64,000 nucleotides of DNA from Leptidea sinapis (taxonomy: Eukaryota > Arthropoda > Insecta > Lepidoptera > Pieridae): assembly GCF_905404315.1 (NCBI RefSeq), contig NC_066265.1, positions 33,504,501 to 33,568,500 on the forward strand, given 5' to 3'. The notes beneath the pieces are model-generated. The model was given only the letters and a program-made list of their open reading frames with translations. It had not been told where the DNA came from and ran no database searches. This document shows, piece by piece, positions 33,746-45,289 of this stretch. The translations under genes were made by a program, and so were the position numbers. Within the stretch, counting starts at the first letter, position 1; each line of letters starts with the position of its first letter.

Positions 33746-33780
33746 CTAGCAATGCCACGCGGTTTCACTCGCGTAGATAC
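33746..33780 (-). mobile_element. Helitron-like 3' end remnant
   Basis: CTAGCAATGCCACGCGGTTT and CACTCGCGTAG is the inverse of the ACGCG...CGGG...CTAG end seen in other copies here. The rest of the element cannot be delimited. Confidence 0.4.
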
Positions 33781-34694
33781 CGATCCACTGTATAGTATTA
33801 GTTACGATAATTGTAGAGCTCCTATGGAATCAAGTTATTTGCATGAACTTTATGTTTACTTGAATGCAAGGCACAAGTCAATTATTTGTCTAAATGAAAG
33901 CTTAAAAATAGAGCGTACCTCAGTACAACTCCTAATTTGGTTTAAAGTTTTAAACTAACAATATCAAATGAACATTTCGCAGCGACACTTAGGTACTTAT
34001 TTACAAGTCTAAACATGTTGAAATCTTTCTGAAATGTCGGAAAAATGCAACGTATTTAGTATAGCTTTAAAATTTACTAAAGTTTGAATGTCCATTTTCT
34101 TACAGAATATTGAAAATATAACGCCTGCAAATAAACACACGCAATTTTTTCAAAGTTATATATCCGAAACATTGCGCAAATAATTTACGAAGGATGAGAT
34201 GTTACATATTGTTTTCCTTGTAGATACGTATACGAGCGATCAGCCAATGATTTCAGATTGTTTAGTGAAGCGGAAACATATTTGTCTTCATAATATCACG
34301 CCTTATAACCTCTTATACTAAATGAATTCATTAATGCTTGTATATTTGTACTGGAATATTTTTTTTTATAACAAGAACTATATTTTTATAACTAGAATTT
34401 AAGACAAAGGATGAGTACCTTCATTTTAATATTATTCATCACGATATTGAGGGCACGGTATCTGGCAAACTTTTAGAGATAAAATTATTTTAAAATAATA
34501 ATAACATTAGTTTGTTTTGTGTTACAGAGCATTTTATTTAAGGTAATGAGTTTCAATTTAGTATTAATAATTACAAAACTGCAAGCAGGTTTTCTAGAAA
34601 AAACGCAATTCATGGTGGTATTTAATAATTGCCAAGGACACACTAAAGTGTAAAGAAACAAAAGATATTGTATTATTTTCCATGGAACGTCTAA
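33781..34694. other. unassigned DNA
   Basis: Could include the body of the Helitron-like element ending at 33746, but no block is recognised. Confidence 0.4.
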
Positions 34695-35196
34695 TTGAAT
34701 TATCATGTATTGAACTGGAGCATCTTATTGTGGCATGTGTATATAGATAACCACATAATGATTATAAGGAATTTGAGTTTCTTGTGGAATAGGTATTGAA
34801 AAAACTATGCAACAGTAATAAATTAATTACAGTGTGCGGTGATTTTAATATTTGCCTTTCTTGTAGATCAAGAAATTCAATAGAAATTTACAATTTTTTT
34901 GTGTTTTAATATGATAAACACCTTTAATGAGCCAACACGAATAACTTCAATCTAATATTGCTCAAAAACTTATTGAATATAATTATGATATTATAAAACA
35001 ATCTGACCCAAATCAAATGTTCTAAACATTTTAATATTTGTTGCGTATAGAGTCTAATGATATTTTAATAGAAAAAAAATGTATATCAACAATACATCAA
35101 AATTCGGGGACTGGGCTACAGCAAGCATTCATAGGAGTAGAACCCGTCCTTATGAACTCTATGAGCTTAGGAATTTGACTTTTAAGGAATATGTGC

Positions 35197-35475
35197 TGAA
35201 TTCCACCTTCGCACGACACGCCACAAGTTAGGATTTCATCCCCACCATCTGGATGTGTTGCGGTCCTCCACAGTGCGGTTTTCAAGGAGCTTTCTTGCAC
35301 GTAATACAAAGCTGTGGAATGAACTTCCTTGTGCGGTGTTTCCAGGACGATACGACATGGGTACCTTCAAAAAAAGCGCGTTCACCTTCCTTAAAGGCCG
35401 GCAAGAGAATGTGGGCGGCGGTGTTCACTTAGCACCAGGTGACCCGTACGCTCGTTTGTCCTCCTTTTTCAAAAT
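35197..35475 (+). mobile_element. LINE-A 3' fragment nested in old LINE
   Basis: It starts at AATTCCACCTTCGCACGACA and ends at the family 3' end. A 28-bp deletion at 35401-35404 removes the segment between two GCAA tetramers found in the main copy (29650-29682), a microhomology deletion. Confidence 0.85.
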
Positions 35476-35611
35476 ATTTAAAAAAGTTTATGAAGAGGTA
35501 AAACGTATCCATATTCGCGACGTGATTGTTTTACGACTTGGGCAATAATAAATAGGGAATCAGGTTAAAATAAAACAATAAATATTGTATCTGTATTAAA
35601 AAATATGGTCA

Positions 35612-36068
35612 GCGTAGGTCTGGCCAGATAATATGGAGTATTACTGTCATTTTTCTGGTCTGGCGCACCTCAGTATAAGCTTGATCCATTTGACCGCGTA
35701 CAAAGCAGAACAGCTCGAATTGTCGGAGACACAACGGCTGGATCACTTGGCGTTGCGTAGAGACATCGCTTCATTGTGTGTCTACTACCGCATTAATCAC
35801 AGGGAATGTTCCGAAGAGCTGTTTCACGTGATTCCTGCCGCCGAATTCCACCCTCGAATACGACACGCCACTAAATAGGATATCATCCCCCACCATCTGG
35901 ACCACACCACCATGTGTTTCCGGGATGATACGAGACGGTATCTTCAAAAAAAGCGCGTACACCTTTAACGCTGGCAACGCTCCTGTGATACCTCTGGTGT
36001 TGCAAGAGAATATGGGCGGAGGTGACCACTTAACACCAGGTGACCCGTACACATTTCCATAAAAAAAC
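35612..36068 (+). mobile_element. second LINE-A 3' fragment nested in old LINE
   Basis: From ATATGGAGTATTACTGTCAT through CGCGTACAAAGCAGAACAGC and TTAACACCAGGTGACCCGTA to a short A-run at 36060-36066. It has several deletions and frame breaks. It has the same orientation as the fragment 140 bp upstream but overlaps it in content, so it is a separate insertion. Confidence 0.85.
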
Positions 36069-37135
36069 GATGGAGTGGTCATCAGAAATAGTAGAGATAT
36101 AGCTCAAATTTTTAGTAACTTTTTTTCTAATATTCCTGTTCATATTACAAATGCTTTAAATTCTTCTAGTGAATAAGCTGAATCAATACTTGAGTACTTT
36201 ACTGTTTGAGTTTCAGAGAAAGAGAAAAAGTTTCATTTAAATTTAGGCATGTTACTACTGGTAAAATATTTAAGTCATTAAATATAAAAAAAGAACATGT
36301 GACTTATGGGGTGTCTGTGGCTATTATAGCAAAGATAATAAAAAATATATCTCCCGAATTTTGTTGTGATAATTAATAATAATTTAATTTTCAATAAATG
36401 GAACTGGAAAATACTGGAATTTTTCCAGGTTATCTTAAGTACAGTAAAGTTATAACAGTTTTTAAGATATTAAAAATTATAGACCAGTTTCTGTACTATC
36501 TACAATTATTAAATTTTTGTAGACAATAATATTAAATCAATTATTTTCAATCAATTGTTTCCATTTCTCTGGCAATTACATCTTGCACTCTAAACAATTT
36601 TATTTACGCATATTTAATGCTTATCAGATAACACCGTAGGAATATTCTGTGATCTTTTAAAAGCATTTGATTGTGTAGACTATTGTACTCTTATCCGTAA
36701 ACTCATTAATTATGGTATAAAAATAATCACCTGACTTTATTCCGTCATACTTATCTAATAGAACCCAGAAAGTAGTAATTAGTAATGAACATTCATCAGG
36801 AGTTGTAATGTGGATGGGCGTGTCTCAGGGTTCAATCCTAGGACCTTTATTATTCCTCGTATACATTATTGATTTGCCATTTGTCACTTCGAAAGCATGT
36901 AAGGTTGTTCTTTTCGCTTACTTCATTAGCTTATAATATTGATAGACATTCACAGAATTTATATAAAATAACCTATCCTTGGAAGACATATCAAAATGGT
37001 TCATAGTGAATAATTTGTCACTAAGCGCAAGCAAAACAAAAAGTATTAAATATTACATGGGAACCTTTAAGAGTTGTAGATTCTACTACCTTTCTTGGAC
37101 AAACTACAATGGGGCGCAATTTTGGCGCAAAAAGA

Positions 37136-37624
37136 AGAGAACCACCAAAAGGCCTTGTCCCCACAAATGCACTCACTTATTCGTGCACAGTGTTTACTGA
37201 AAAATAATAATAAATAAATCTCTGTAAGCCAGTCCTTTGTTAAACAAAGAATGTCAGATTTATTATTCACAAATCGTCTCCACGTCGTAAACACTGAGAC
37301 ATGCAAAATTATTTTGTTTTATTAGATATACAACCCGATTTAAAAGATAAACACCCCACATGTCTTTGCTTGTCCGTTTCTTTGATAATTTACATCATTG
37401 TTTTGGTTTTTCTTACCTTATTGAGCATGTTGTTTAATATGGCTGCGTCCAATGCAAGTGTACCTTTTTAATCTATATAAATGTCGTGTTGATTATTGTT
37501 AGCCTGCATAATGCACAATATTATTTGATTTATTATTACTTTTAAATTCTTAAAATATTTTTAAATTTAAAACATTCCCTATACATATAAAACCTTATTA
37601 ATCTTATAAAAGTTTATGAATATT
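37136..37624. other. unassigned DNA
   Basis: Nothing recognised. Confidence 0.45.
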
Positions 37625-37781
37625 GTAACTCATGTAACGACCAATCAGAGCGGGGCTCGCACGTCGAGCGGGGTCGAGGCGCCATCTTTAACTGTCAGGG
37701 TGACGTGGATACTTCTTTTTGGGACACATTTCTGTTGGAGATTGGTCAGCGATCGTGTTGGATAATTGCTGAGAGTAATAA
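37625..37781 (+). promoter_or_regulatory. GC-rich CCAAT-containing patch, possible promoter
   Basis: CGACCAATCAGAGCGGGGCT (CCAAT box), several CpGs and GGCGCCATCTTTAA, close to the GCCATCTT core bound by Pho/YY1-type factors, stand out against AT-rich flanks. A MITE4 copy begins at its right end. No downstream coding exon is visible, so it could equally be part of an old repeat. Confidence 0.25.
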
Positions 37782-38009
37782 TAGCCTAAACACATGGTCG
37801 GATTTTCATATTTTCCTTCTAGACCATCGGACGGTCCTGTGGGCGCCGCGCACCAATTGGTCCAGCGTCGTATTCGGTACGTCTGGACGCAAATACCAAA
37901 TACCAATAACCTTGTGCGATGGAAAATGCGACATACCATCGAATATGGTCCACCTCCAGACCATGTCCGATGATTCTGCCGTACCAAATCCGATCATGTA
38001 TTTAGGCTG
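37782..38009. mobile_element. MITE4, second copy
   Basis: TAGCCTAAACACATGGTCGG at the left and the inverse CCGATCATGTATTTAGGCTG at the right, flanked by TAA on both sides (37779-37781 and 38010-38012). The 228-bp interior shares an ACCAATTGGTCCAGCGTCG-type block with the copy at 33282, in inverted order. Confidence 0.8.
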
Positions 38010-38012
38010 TAA

Positions 38013-39479
38013 CTTGAACTCGCTACTCGGTCTTAACTGTTAATTTTTCATTAGAAACTCAAACTTTATATCGAAAAGACTCTTTGTAAATAAGAAAAAT
38101 GTGTGAGCATGTAATCTTTATATGCGATTGAACTAAAATTTAATTCTAATTTACTTTAGGTAAATAAACAGATACATATATATACTTTTTTTGCTTATCT
38201 AAAAGCTTATATACAAAATATGCTATTTTCGTTTGCCCTTGTTTGTCCCACCTATTCTAGGACATCCAGTATATAACAAATATTCTTAAAAAGTTGAAAG
38301 ACAAGAAGATTTAATTTATACCTTTAAATATAAACTTACATTAAATAAAGCCGTGAAAAAAAAATTAAATTATTAATATCACACATATCAATATAACGTT
38401 GTTATTGAATATTAACGAATATGGTTCTATGGGCTCGGACCTTATTTGTCCGATGGACGAAGAAAATTTAACGAATGTCGCAAACGTCAGACTGAGAACT
38501 TTTATTAATTATTTATTACAAAGTAGTCATAAATGAACAAATAAACTTGGAGATTTACAGAAAATATTACTTAGCAATTTGAAAAAAAATTTTTAGCCAT
38601 TAAATTATAATGGTTAAAAATTGTTTCAATTGACTTTTTTCTGCCGGAAGAATTTACGTTACTTCGAAAAATATTCTGAGTTACCCCCAAGTCACGCCTA
38701 AAGAAGTTTTACTTCGAAAATAAAGTAACGATATAATGACAAAAAACAATATTACTAAACATTAAATAAAAATGTTATAGTTATTCGTGAGTTCCATGTT
38801 GAAATATTATTGATAAGACTGATACACAGATAAAAAGTTCCAAGAATTAGGAACGAATTTCATATATTTATTACTCACTGACATGAAAAATGGACCTTGT
38901 ATGTTCTTCTCACGAGTTGAAATTAAATATTTATAGTGACCATTCAAAAGCGCTTAGTGTAATATAAAAGGATTTCTTAATATTCATATTTGATACGTTT
39001 TAATAATTTTTATTTTTAAACTATCGAAATAGGCCGTAGATTGCACATGTAACCGTTTCCGGTTGAATTTTCACCTCCCTGAAAAATTATATATATTGGT
39101 TCTACAGGTCCATTAATTGGGACTTCCTCTTAAGCTAATATTTCCTCATTATTTACATATTCCAAATTTAATGACACCTGGTTCATAACTGCCCGACACA
39201 GCTGAACAAAATTCACGATAGCATCACTTGTTGAATAGATTTAGAAAGGTAAAGCTTCTTGAGTTTTATGAGGTATTTTATTTAGTGGCTTCGATAGGGA
39301 TAGTTATATTAGGCGTGTATATAAATCTGAATCAGCAAAGTACAAGTCTGTTCCGATTAAAGCGCTTGTGATTGGAAAGTGGCTTTGTTCCCGAGCCTCA
39401 CACAAAAATTGGTATTGTGCAATATATTAACCAAACAAAAGAAAGGAATTTACTAATTACTATTTTCATGTTTACGTTT
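38013..39479. other. unassigned AT-rich DNA
   Basis: No gene is recognised. A small hairpin at about 38595-38626 pairs TTTTTAGCCATTA with TAATGGTTAAAAA. Confidence 0.45.
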
Positions 39480-40138
39480 CTTTTTTTTGTGGAATAGGCG
39501 GACCAATGATCGTACGGGTCACCTAGTGTTAAGTGATCACCGCCGCCCACATTCTCTTGCAACACCAGAGGAATCACAAGAGCGTTGCTGGCCTTTAAGG
39601 AAGGTGTACGCGCTTTTTTAAAGGTACCCATGTCGTATCGTCCCGGAAACACCGCACAAGGAATTCCACAGCTTTGTAGTATGAGGAAGAAAGCTCCTTG
39701 AAAACCGAACTGTGGAGGACCGCCAAACATCCAGATGTTGGGGATGATATCCTCACTTCTGGCGTGTCGTGGAAGGTGGAATTCGGCGGCAGGAATCAGG
39801 TTTAACAGCTCTTCGTAACACTCCCCGTGATAAATGCGGTAGAAGACACACAATGAAGCGACGTCTCTACGCAACGCCAAGTGATCCAGCCGTTCACAGA
39901 GCACTGGGTCCCCGACAATTCGAGCTGCTCTGCGTTGCACGCGGTCAAATGGATCGATAGCACAGAGCCTTAGGGCACCCCAGCGTTCACGGGCTTGGGA
40001 TTCGAGTAATAACCGTCGACAATGACCTGTATGCTGCGCAGTGAAGAAGCTGGAGGTCCACTTGCATAAGCTCTCGGGAAGCCCAAATGATGGAAGTTTT
40101 GAGAGGAGCACCTTGTTCCATACACGATCAAAGGCCAT
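39398..40138 (-). pseudogene. RT-derived chimeric ORF
   Basis: A 246-codon open frame begins inside MAFDRVWNKVLLSKLPSFGL of the LINE-A RT. A small indel then puts it in the wrong frame (QHTGHCRRLLLESQARERWG). The 523-bp deletion, not a multiple of three, returns it to the right frame at IDPFDRVQRRAARIVGDPVL. A second shift follows near SEDIIPNIWMFG. The catalytic YADD and motif GVPQG are gone, so it is not an enzyme. Confidence 0.75.
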
Positions 40139-40628
40139 CGCTATATTCAGGCTAACTGCCAGGCCTTCCCCCTTGCTTTCAATAGCTGCCGCCCATCTAT
40201 GTGTTATGTATACCAGAAGATCGCCTGCCGACCGACCATGGCGAAAGCCGTCCTGCCGGTCGTTAATGAACAGGTGACCCTCAAGGTACCAAGAGCTGGC
40301 TGTTAATTATGCTCTCCATGATTTTGGAGAGCAGGTAGGTAATAGCAATAGGCCTGTAGTTTTCCGGATCCGAACTGTCTCCTTTTTTTTGGATCGGATG
40401 GACAAGAGCTGACTTCCATGAGTCAGGGACTACGCCACTAGGTCGCTACTTCACACCGGTATTCTGTGCGAGTGTAATAGTAACCCGGACGAGTCTGGCA
40501 CGATTGTGCTGACGTCATAAGACGGCTGCGTGACTCTCCCACTTTCAAAAAGCCCGTTGTCGCCTCCTACGACACCCTTGGGCCTGGGACTACCCTATTC
40601 TTTTTACGCCCCGGGGAAGCACAGAGCA
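39480..40628 (-). mobile_element. LINE-A copy with two internal deletions
   Basis: Reading on the minus strand: the LINE-A 5' end (GAATAGGGTAGTCCCAGGCC), a leader to GTGAAGTAGCGACCTAGTG, then a direct jump to GCGTAGTCCCTGACTCATGG in the RT region. After GACTC...WHK it runs to QARERWG, then a second jump to CGATCCATTTGACCGCG, and on to the normal 3' end. The first deletion removes ORF1, the endonuclease and the first RT codons. The second removes 523 bp including the YADD box. Confidence 0.85.
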
Positions 40629-41109
40629 CGTCTAATATAAACTTAAGTTCTTATGAACGATATTAAATTTCTAACGCGAATAATGTATCTTATAAATAAT
40701 ATTTAGGGACAAGTTCTAATCATAATAATACATGTTTCTATATTCCATCATTTAATTATCTAATAGGCTACATCAACCTGTAAATACCACACGATTCTCA
40801 GTAAGCCTTACGACATCACAACTAAGAGTTAAGACGTACTCCTATCAATAGCAGGGAACTTATTTTGAAAGTTCATTCGAGGGACAGAGTAAATAAGACT
40901 CAGAGGTAAACATAATTAATATTATTGTAATATTAGACAAAGGCCGACAAATTTATTGTAATAGGTTAATTAAGATTATTGATAGCAATAAACTGAACAG
41001 TAACTACTTATAATATAATGATCTGAAAAAGTAGCTTCCAAATAAAAGAGAGTTTTGTGGATTATGCACTCATTACATGATAAAGTTAATAATAAATAAA
41101 AAACAGGTT
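40629..41109. other. unassigned DNA
   Basis: Nothing recognised. Confidence 0.45.
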
Positions 41110-41455
41110 CCCTCTGCATCTTCTACCAAATTCATCAAGGGCAATGAAATCAATCCTCTGAGCACTCCCTCAGAGGAGTTGTCCAGGTTGATACCAGACA
41201 TTCTGCAACAGCGAGTTTTTCTTGAAATTTCTTGCCTCGCACAGCCACTTTGTGGAATCAATTACCGGCTGCGGGTTTCCCGAACCTATACAACCTAGGG
41301 ATCTTCAAGATTAGAGCATACTTCCAACTTAAAGGCCAGCAGCGCATCTCTAGGTCCCTGGTGTTGCGGTTGTCCATGGACGGTTGATTCACTACTTTCC
41401 ACCATGTGACGCCTCTTGGCCATTTGTCTTCTCTTATATAAAAAAAACTAACGAT
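41110..41455 (+). mobile_element. LINE-A2 3' fragment
   Basis: C-terminal coding (TTGTGGAATCAATTACCGGC, CCGAACCTATACAACCTAGG, TTCAAGATTAGAGCATACTT) then TAAAGGCCAGCAGCGCATCT and the 3' end CTTCTCTTATATAAAAAAAA. Frames alternate because of indels. The first 45 bp read TCTACCAAATTCATCAAGGG, the YRIYHGE region. Confidence 0.75.
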
Positions 41456-41929
41456 CATTATTTGTTAGTGTACATTTATAGAAATACGAATATAATATCC
41501 AAATTATTACTTTATCAACATTTCCAAAGTCATACATTTCACAACCCTTGCTGTTCTTAAGTTCCTTTCACTTTGGCAAACCAAACAATCTAATAACCTC
41601 CTTTAGCTATGTCTCGATTTAGAATATCTGTCTCCTGTTACATTGTCAAATATTTAAAATAATAACTGTAAAGTTCATGTGCGCTATCCAAAAAAATATT
41701 CGCCAAGCAACTAAGCTGAAATTTGTATATAACAATTTGCATATTGTACAACGGTGTTGTACACTTGGACCTTCACGGATGTAGTTTTGTCTACCCTATT
41801 TCTGATTTCAACCCAGTACACTGGTGCTGATAAACCAGTGAACGATGTACAAGGCAGAGCTAGTTTTTGGAGATCTAGAATAATACTCTTTAATATTGAA
41901 GATTCTCAGATAAGTCAGTTCATGTATCA

Positions 41930-41985
41930 CCTTCTACCGCATGTATCATATATTTTACCTGACACTAACCGCGGAATTTCACTAT
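41930..41985 (+). mobile_element. tiny LINE-A relic
   Basis: ACCTTCTACCGCATGTATCA and CCGCGGAATTTCAC match the FYRIYH and AAEFH parts of LINE-A with the middle deleted. The 85-codon frame around it (41754-42011) is not recognised as a gene. 41456-41929 is otherwise unassigned. Confidence 0.4.
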
Positions 41986-42069
41986 TGTTCTTAACTCTAT
42001 TATCTCCTTGACAATTTGGTTGTAGTCTTTATCTATTTATGTAGTGGTAAAGAAATTTACTTTCACCAG

Positions 42070-42185
42070 TGTCTCATTTATTTTTCTTCTCAAGTCTGAG
42101 GAATATATTTTCGAATGGGTGACGTTCAATTAGTGATTTAAAATCCTTCTTTGATAAAAAATATTTGAATTTCAATTTGTTTGTC
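42070..42185 (+). mobile_element. LINE-B 3' UTR fragment
   Basis: TTCTTCTCAAGTCTGAGGAA, TTTTCGAATGGGTGACGTTC, AATTAGTGATTTAAAATCCT and AATATTTGAATTTCAATTTG match the LINE-B 3' end at 49075-49180 inverted. Confidence 0.75.
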
Positions 42186-42944
42186 CGTTGCCTTAAGGAC
42201 TTAACCACCATATATTGTACAAAGTAAATTTAAAATAATTATTTTGATCTAATTATAAACCTAACTATTATAACCTAGAAGACAATTGAGCCTACATATA
42301 TATTGTATGCCACTTTAATTGAGTGGAGTATTTATTATCTCTGAATATATTTTACCCAAGCCAATGCGATCTCCCAAAGATATCCGTTACCTGACCCCAA
42401 ATCATTGATTGATAGCATGCTCGCCCCAAATTTGGCATTAAGTAATAGTTGACACACATATAACTCGTTCCTGTTTTGTTTTTGTACTCTGAATCAAACC
42501 CCTTTGAGAAGACGTACCGAATTGATTCATTCATTCAACATGATTCATTTACCTACCTGTATTTATACGATAGGTTCTTTAACATCGGAAAATACGACTG
42601 TTTACAAAATAACGTACATTATTAGTCGAACGACGTCCACAATTGAGCAAAGGCATCCTACATGACCGGTACTACACCTTCCGCATCATAATTCTTTGGC
42701 AAGTAGATACAAAATATGCAAGTATTAATATACAAGATGATATTCAATGGCACAAAGCATGACTGACCATGACCTATACAGTCTTGTCTATCATGGGAAA
42801 AGTTTCGAACACCTATTTTACCTGCAGCCACATTCCAGCATCGTACTACTCTTGACAACCCTATCTTCCTCACAGAATATATAAATAGGTAATAATATAA
42901 TATCTTATTTCCACTTACAATCAAACTGTTGAATTAATTTCTTT
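42186..42944. other. unassigned DNA
   Basis: No gene. A short GACGTCCACAATTGAGCAAA at 42625-42650 resembles RTE 3' ends but cannot be extended. 42350-42480 has a GCCCCAAATTTGGCATTAAG block that might be an old inverted SINE tail. Confidence 0.35.
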
Positions 42945-43085
42945 CCACGGTGTTTTCATGGTTTTTCGATATGGGTACCTTAAAAAAGTAGCTTACATAT
43001 AAATTAAAAGGCAGACAACTATCCTGTCATACCTGTGATGTAACAAATAACCACGGACAACCAAACAGCTTTTTTCTTACTTTCA
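42945..43085 (+). mobile_element. LINE-A-type 3' fragment
   Basis: CCACGGTGTTTTCATGG, GATATGGGTACCTTAAAAAA and AATTAAAAGGCAGACAACTA follow the VFPGRYDMGTFKK...LKGRQ coding order of LINE-A. Strongly diverged. Confidence 0.6.
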
Positions 43086-43340
43086 AATAGCAGTAGAAGT
43101 AGTTAAAAAACAAACAACATAACCTGACTTAACAGTGTATTCTCAAAACAAACCGACAGATATGAAAACTTTATCAAATCAATAATTATCATTTTTTTCT
43201 TTTATAAAGTAATAACATTCACATTGTATATAATTGTATATTCACAGTGTATTAATTACTCTGGCAAATTTTACAATGACTGCTCGCGCTCCTTTAGTCA
43301 ACTTTGTCCGAACGAACGTTTCATAACCAAGCAAGGAGCA

Positions 43341-43550
43341 ACCAGTGGGAGGCTCTTTTGTACAGAATGCCGGCTAGATTATGGGTGACAACCGTGGATT
43401 ATGGTATGACCACAACGGCGCCTATTTCTGACGTTTGACTTGACATCTTATGACTCAAGGTGACGGGCGCAGTTGTAGTGCTGTTCAGAATATTTGGGTT
43501 TTTCAATAATCTTGAGCGGTATTGCATTCTAATGGGCAGGGCGTATCAAT
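43341..43550 (+). repeat. R2 dispersed repeat
   Basis: CCAGTGGGAGGCTCTTTTGT, ATGCCGGCTAGATTATGGGT, CAACGGCGCCTATTTCTGAC, CAAGGTGACGGGCGCAGTTG and GCATTCTAATGGGCAGGGCG match R2, with internal deletions. Confidence 0.8.
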
Positions 43551-43740
43551 CATTCAATACTGACAAAGTTATGACTTCAAAAAACTATACTAAAACTATA
43601 TAAGGTACATTAAAATGCAATAACAAAATTATGCTAATTCAAGATGTACGCGAGTTGAATGGAAAATGTGTATAAATTTAAAAAGACGAATAAACAGAAT
43701 TGTATGGAATGATTTTGTTGAAATAAGAGAACAAATCCTT

Positions 43741-43905
43741 GCCTATAGCCCAGTGGTTAGTGACCCTGCGTACTGAGGCTTGAGGTCCCGGGTTCAAATC
43801 CCGTTTTGTTTTAATAAAATATATCCTTCTCCTGTACCCATAGCGCAGGCTAAACCTAGGTTGGGGCAAGATAAAGTGTATCAATATTTTATTAAATTAT
43901 AATCT
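43741..43905 (+). mobile_element. tRNA-derived SINE, shortened body
   Basis: A box TAGCCCAGTG (43746-43755), B box GGTTCAAATCC (43791-43801), and the tail block GTTGGGGCAAGATAAAGTG. The body between is shorter than in 7691-7945 (no ATGATGAATATGG block), so this is a different subfamily sharing head and tail. Confidence 0.75.
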
Positions 43906-44289
43906 CCGCCTGAAATGCACTCAGCTGCTCATCAAAAGACCTAATAACTTTTCACGGCAGAGGTGTATTGATTTTACGAATATTGTACCTACACAAAGTT
44001 AACATATTACGATTCTTCATAAAATGTGGTTAGTTATAATAATAATATAATTTAAATTCATCGCACAGATTCTACGTGTTATAATTCAAAAAAATCAAAC
44101 ACAGATATATATTCACTGGAAGCTACCACATAATCTATTGTATACTTTTACACCTGTAGAATTATAATAGTAAAGTAAAGACGCATTATTTGATATATTT
44201 GTATTTGGATATTATTTGTTAAATATTTATATTGTACATCAATATAAACTTGAAGACATTGTGCCTATATTTTGTGAATCAATAACCTT
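43906..44289. other. unassigned AT-rich DNA
   Basis: Nothing recognised. Confidence 0.45.
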
Positions 44290-44420
44290 TATATATAACA
44301 AAATTCGTATGATGTTGTTTGTCCGCGATGAACTCCTAAACTACTGAACCGCTTTTAATCAAATGTTTCTCACCGTATGCAGTTTGATCCAACTTGAGGG
44401 ATTGGATAGTTTTTATTTCG
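44290..44420 (+). mobile_element. Helitron-like 5' region fragment
   Basis: GATGAACTCCTAAACTACTG, AACCGCTTTTAATCAAATG and GTTTGATCCAACTTGAGGGA have the look of a Helitron 5' region (compare CCGATTTTGATAAAATTTTG in 20261-20676). The 3' end is not found. Confidence 0.4.
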
Positions 44421-44524
44421 ATTCGTTACCCTTATATATTTTATTTAATTCAAATTTTATTTTTATATGAATAATTCTATGTAATAAGATTTTGACACAC
44501 ATTTTGACAGTTCTGTTAAAGGCA

Positions 44525-44720
44525 TAAAGGCATTTATTTTCTCAAAATTGATTCCTTTAGAATTCTTTTTGATGTCATTTCTAATAACTACTAGATACTA
44601 CTACCGCTTCGGAAACAAATGGCGCTCTGAGAGAGAAGAAGCGGCGCAAGAAACTCTCCCAGCATTCTTTTTTTGCGCTCTTTTCAATAAAAATATACAA
44701 TATTGTACAGTCATTTCTAT
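44525..44720 (+). repeat. R7 repeat
   Basis: AAAATTGATTCCTTTAGAAT, TTGATGTCATTTCTAATAAC, CGCTTCGGAAACAAATGGCG, AGAAGAAGCGGCGCAAGAAA and CCCAGCATTCTTTTTTTGCG match 53585-53770 inverted. Confidence 0.75.
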
Positions 44721-44837
44721 CGCTATATAATAATCACAATCTAGTCCCAGGCTGTCCGATCATTTACATATTCAGCAGTGGAGTAATAGGATTTACGACA
44801 GAGCCATTTTTTTGTTGGTTTGTACCTCCGCTGTGTT

Positions 44838-45210
44838 CAACGCACTATCTTTGAGAGTGCATTGTTTATCTCGTCATCAATATCTGCACGTCGCTTCACT
44901 TTAAAAATAAGTGAAGTATCGTCAGGAAACAATACAATCTCATGGCTATCATCTACCACAAATGGTAGATTCTTAATATATATAAGAAACAAGAAAGGAC
45001 CGAGAATAGAACCCTGTGGAACACCTATTCCCACAGGTTTACCCGAAGATCGTTTACCATTTACATCGACTATCTGAACTCTTTCGCTTAAATATGATTT
45101 TAACAGATTTAGGGCTCTATTTTTCACTCCATAATGCTTTAGTTTTAGGAGTAAAGTTTCATGGTGGACGCAGTCAAATGCTTTGGACAAATCACAAAAA
45201 ATGCCTTGAC
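44838..45210 (-). pseudogene. RT core fragment of a jockey/CR1-like LINE
   Basis: The minus strand keeps a clean RT stretch: FCDLSKAFDCVHHETLLLKL, LLKSYLSERVQIV, GIGVPQGSILGPFLFLIYI, then FPDDTSLIF. The catalytic box is FPDD where FADD or YADD is expected, so the Ala is replaced by Pro. The open frame (117 codons) stops at a sharp boundary near 44838. No N- or C-terminal parts are attached. Otherwise well conserved, so it is a fairly recent fragment. Confidence 0.85.
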
Positions 45211-45289
45211 ATTATTTAATTACTAGAATAGATAAAACGAAATAATTGTTGTAATGATTGAAGTTCTACATATTCCGTTATTAACAAAA

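Larger units (their letters stand above)
34695..37135 (+). mobile_element. old LINE, endonuclease to RT, interrupted
   Basis: The endonuclease part (34710-34970) has LITVCGDFNI and TFNEPTRIT. The RT part, after two LINE-A inserts, has FSNFFSNIPVHITNALNSS, FCDLLKAFDCVDYCTLIRKL, GVSQGSILGPLLFLVYI, then a broken catalytic box (VVLFAY followed by a frame break) and EDISKWFIVNNLSLSASKTK. A VVDSTTFLGQT block matches VVKPVESAIFLGIT of LINE-B, so it is probably a LINE-B relative. Multiple stops make it a pseudogene. The 73-codon frame at 36979-37200 is its remnant. Confidence 0.8.
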
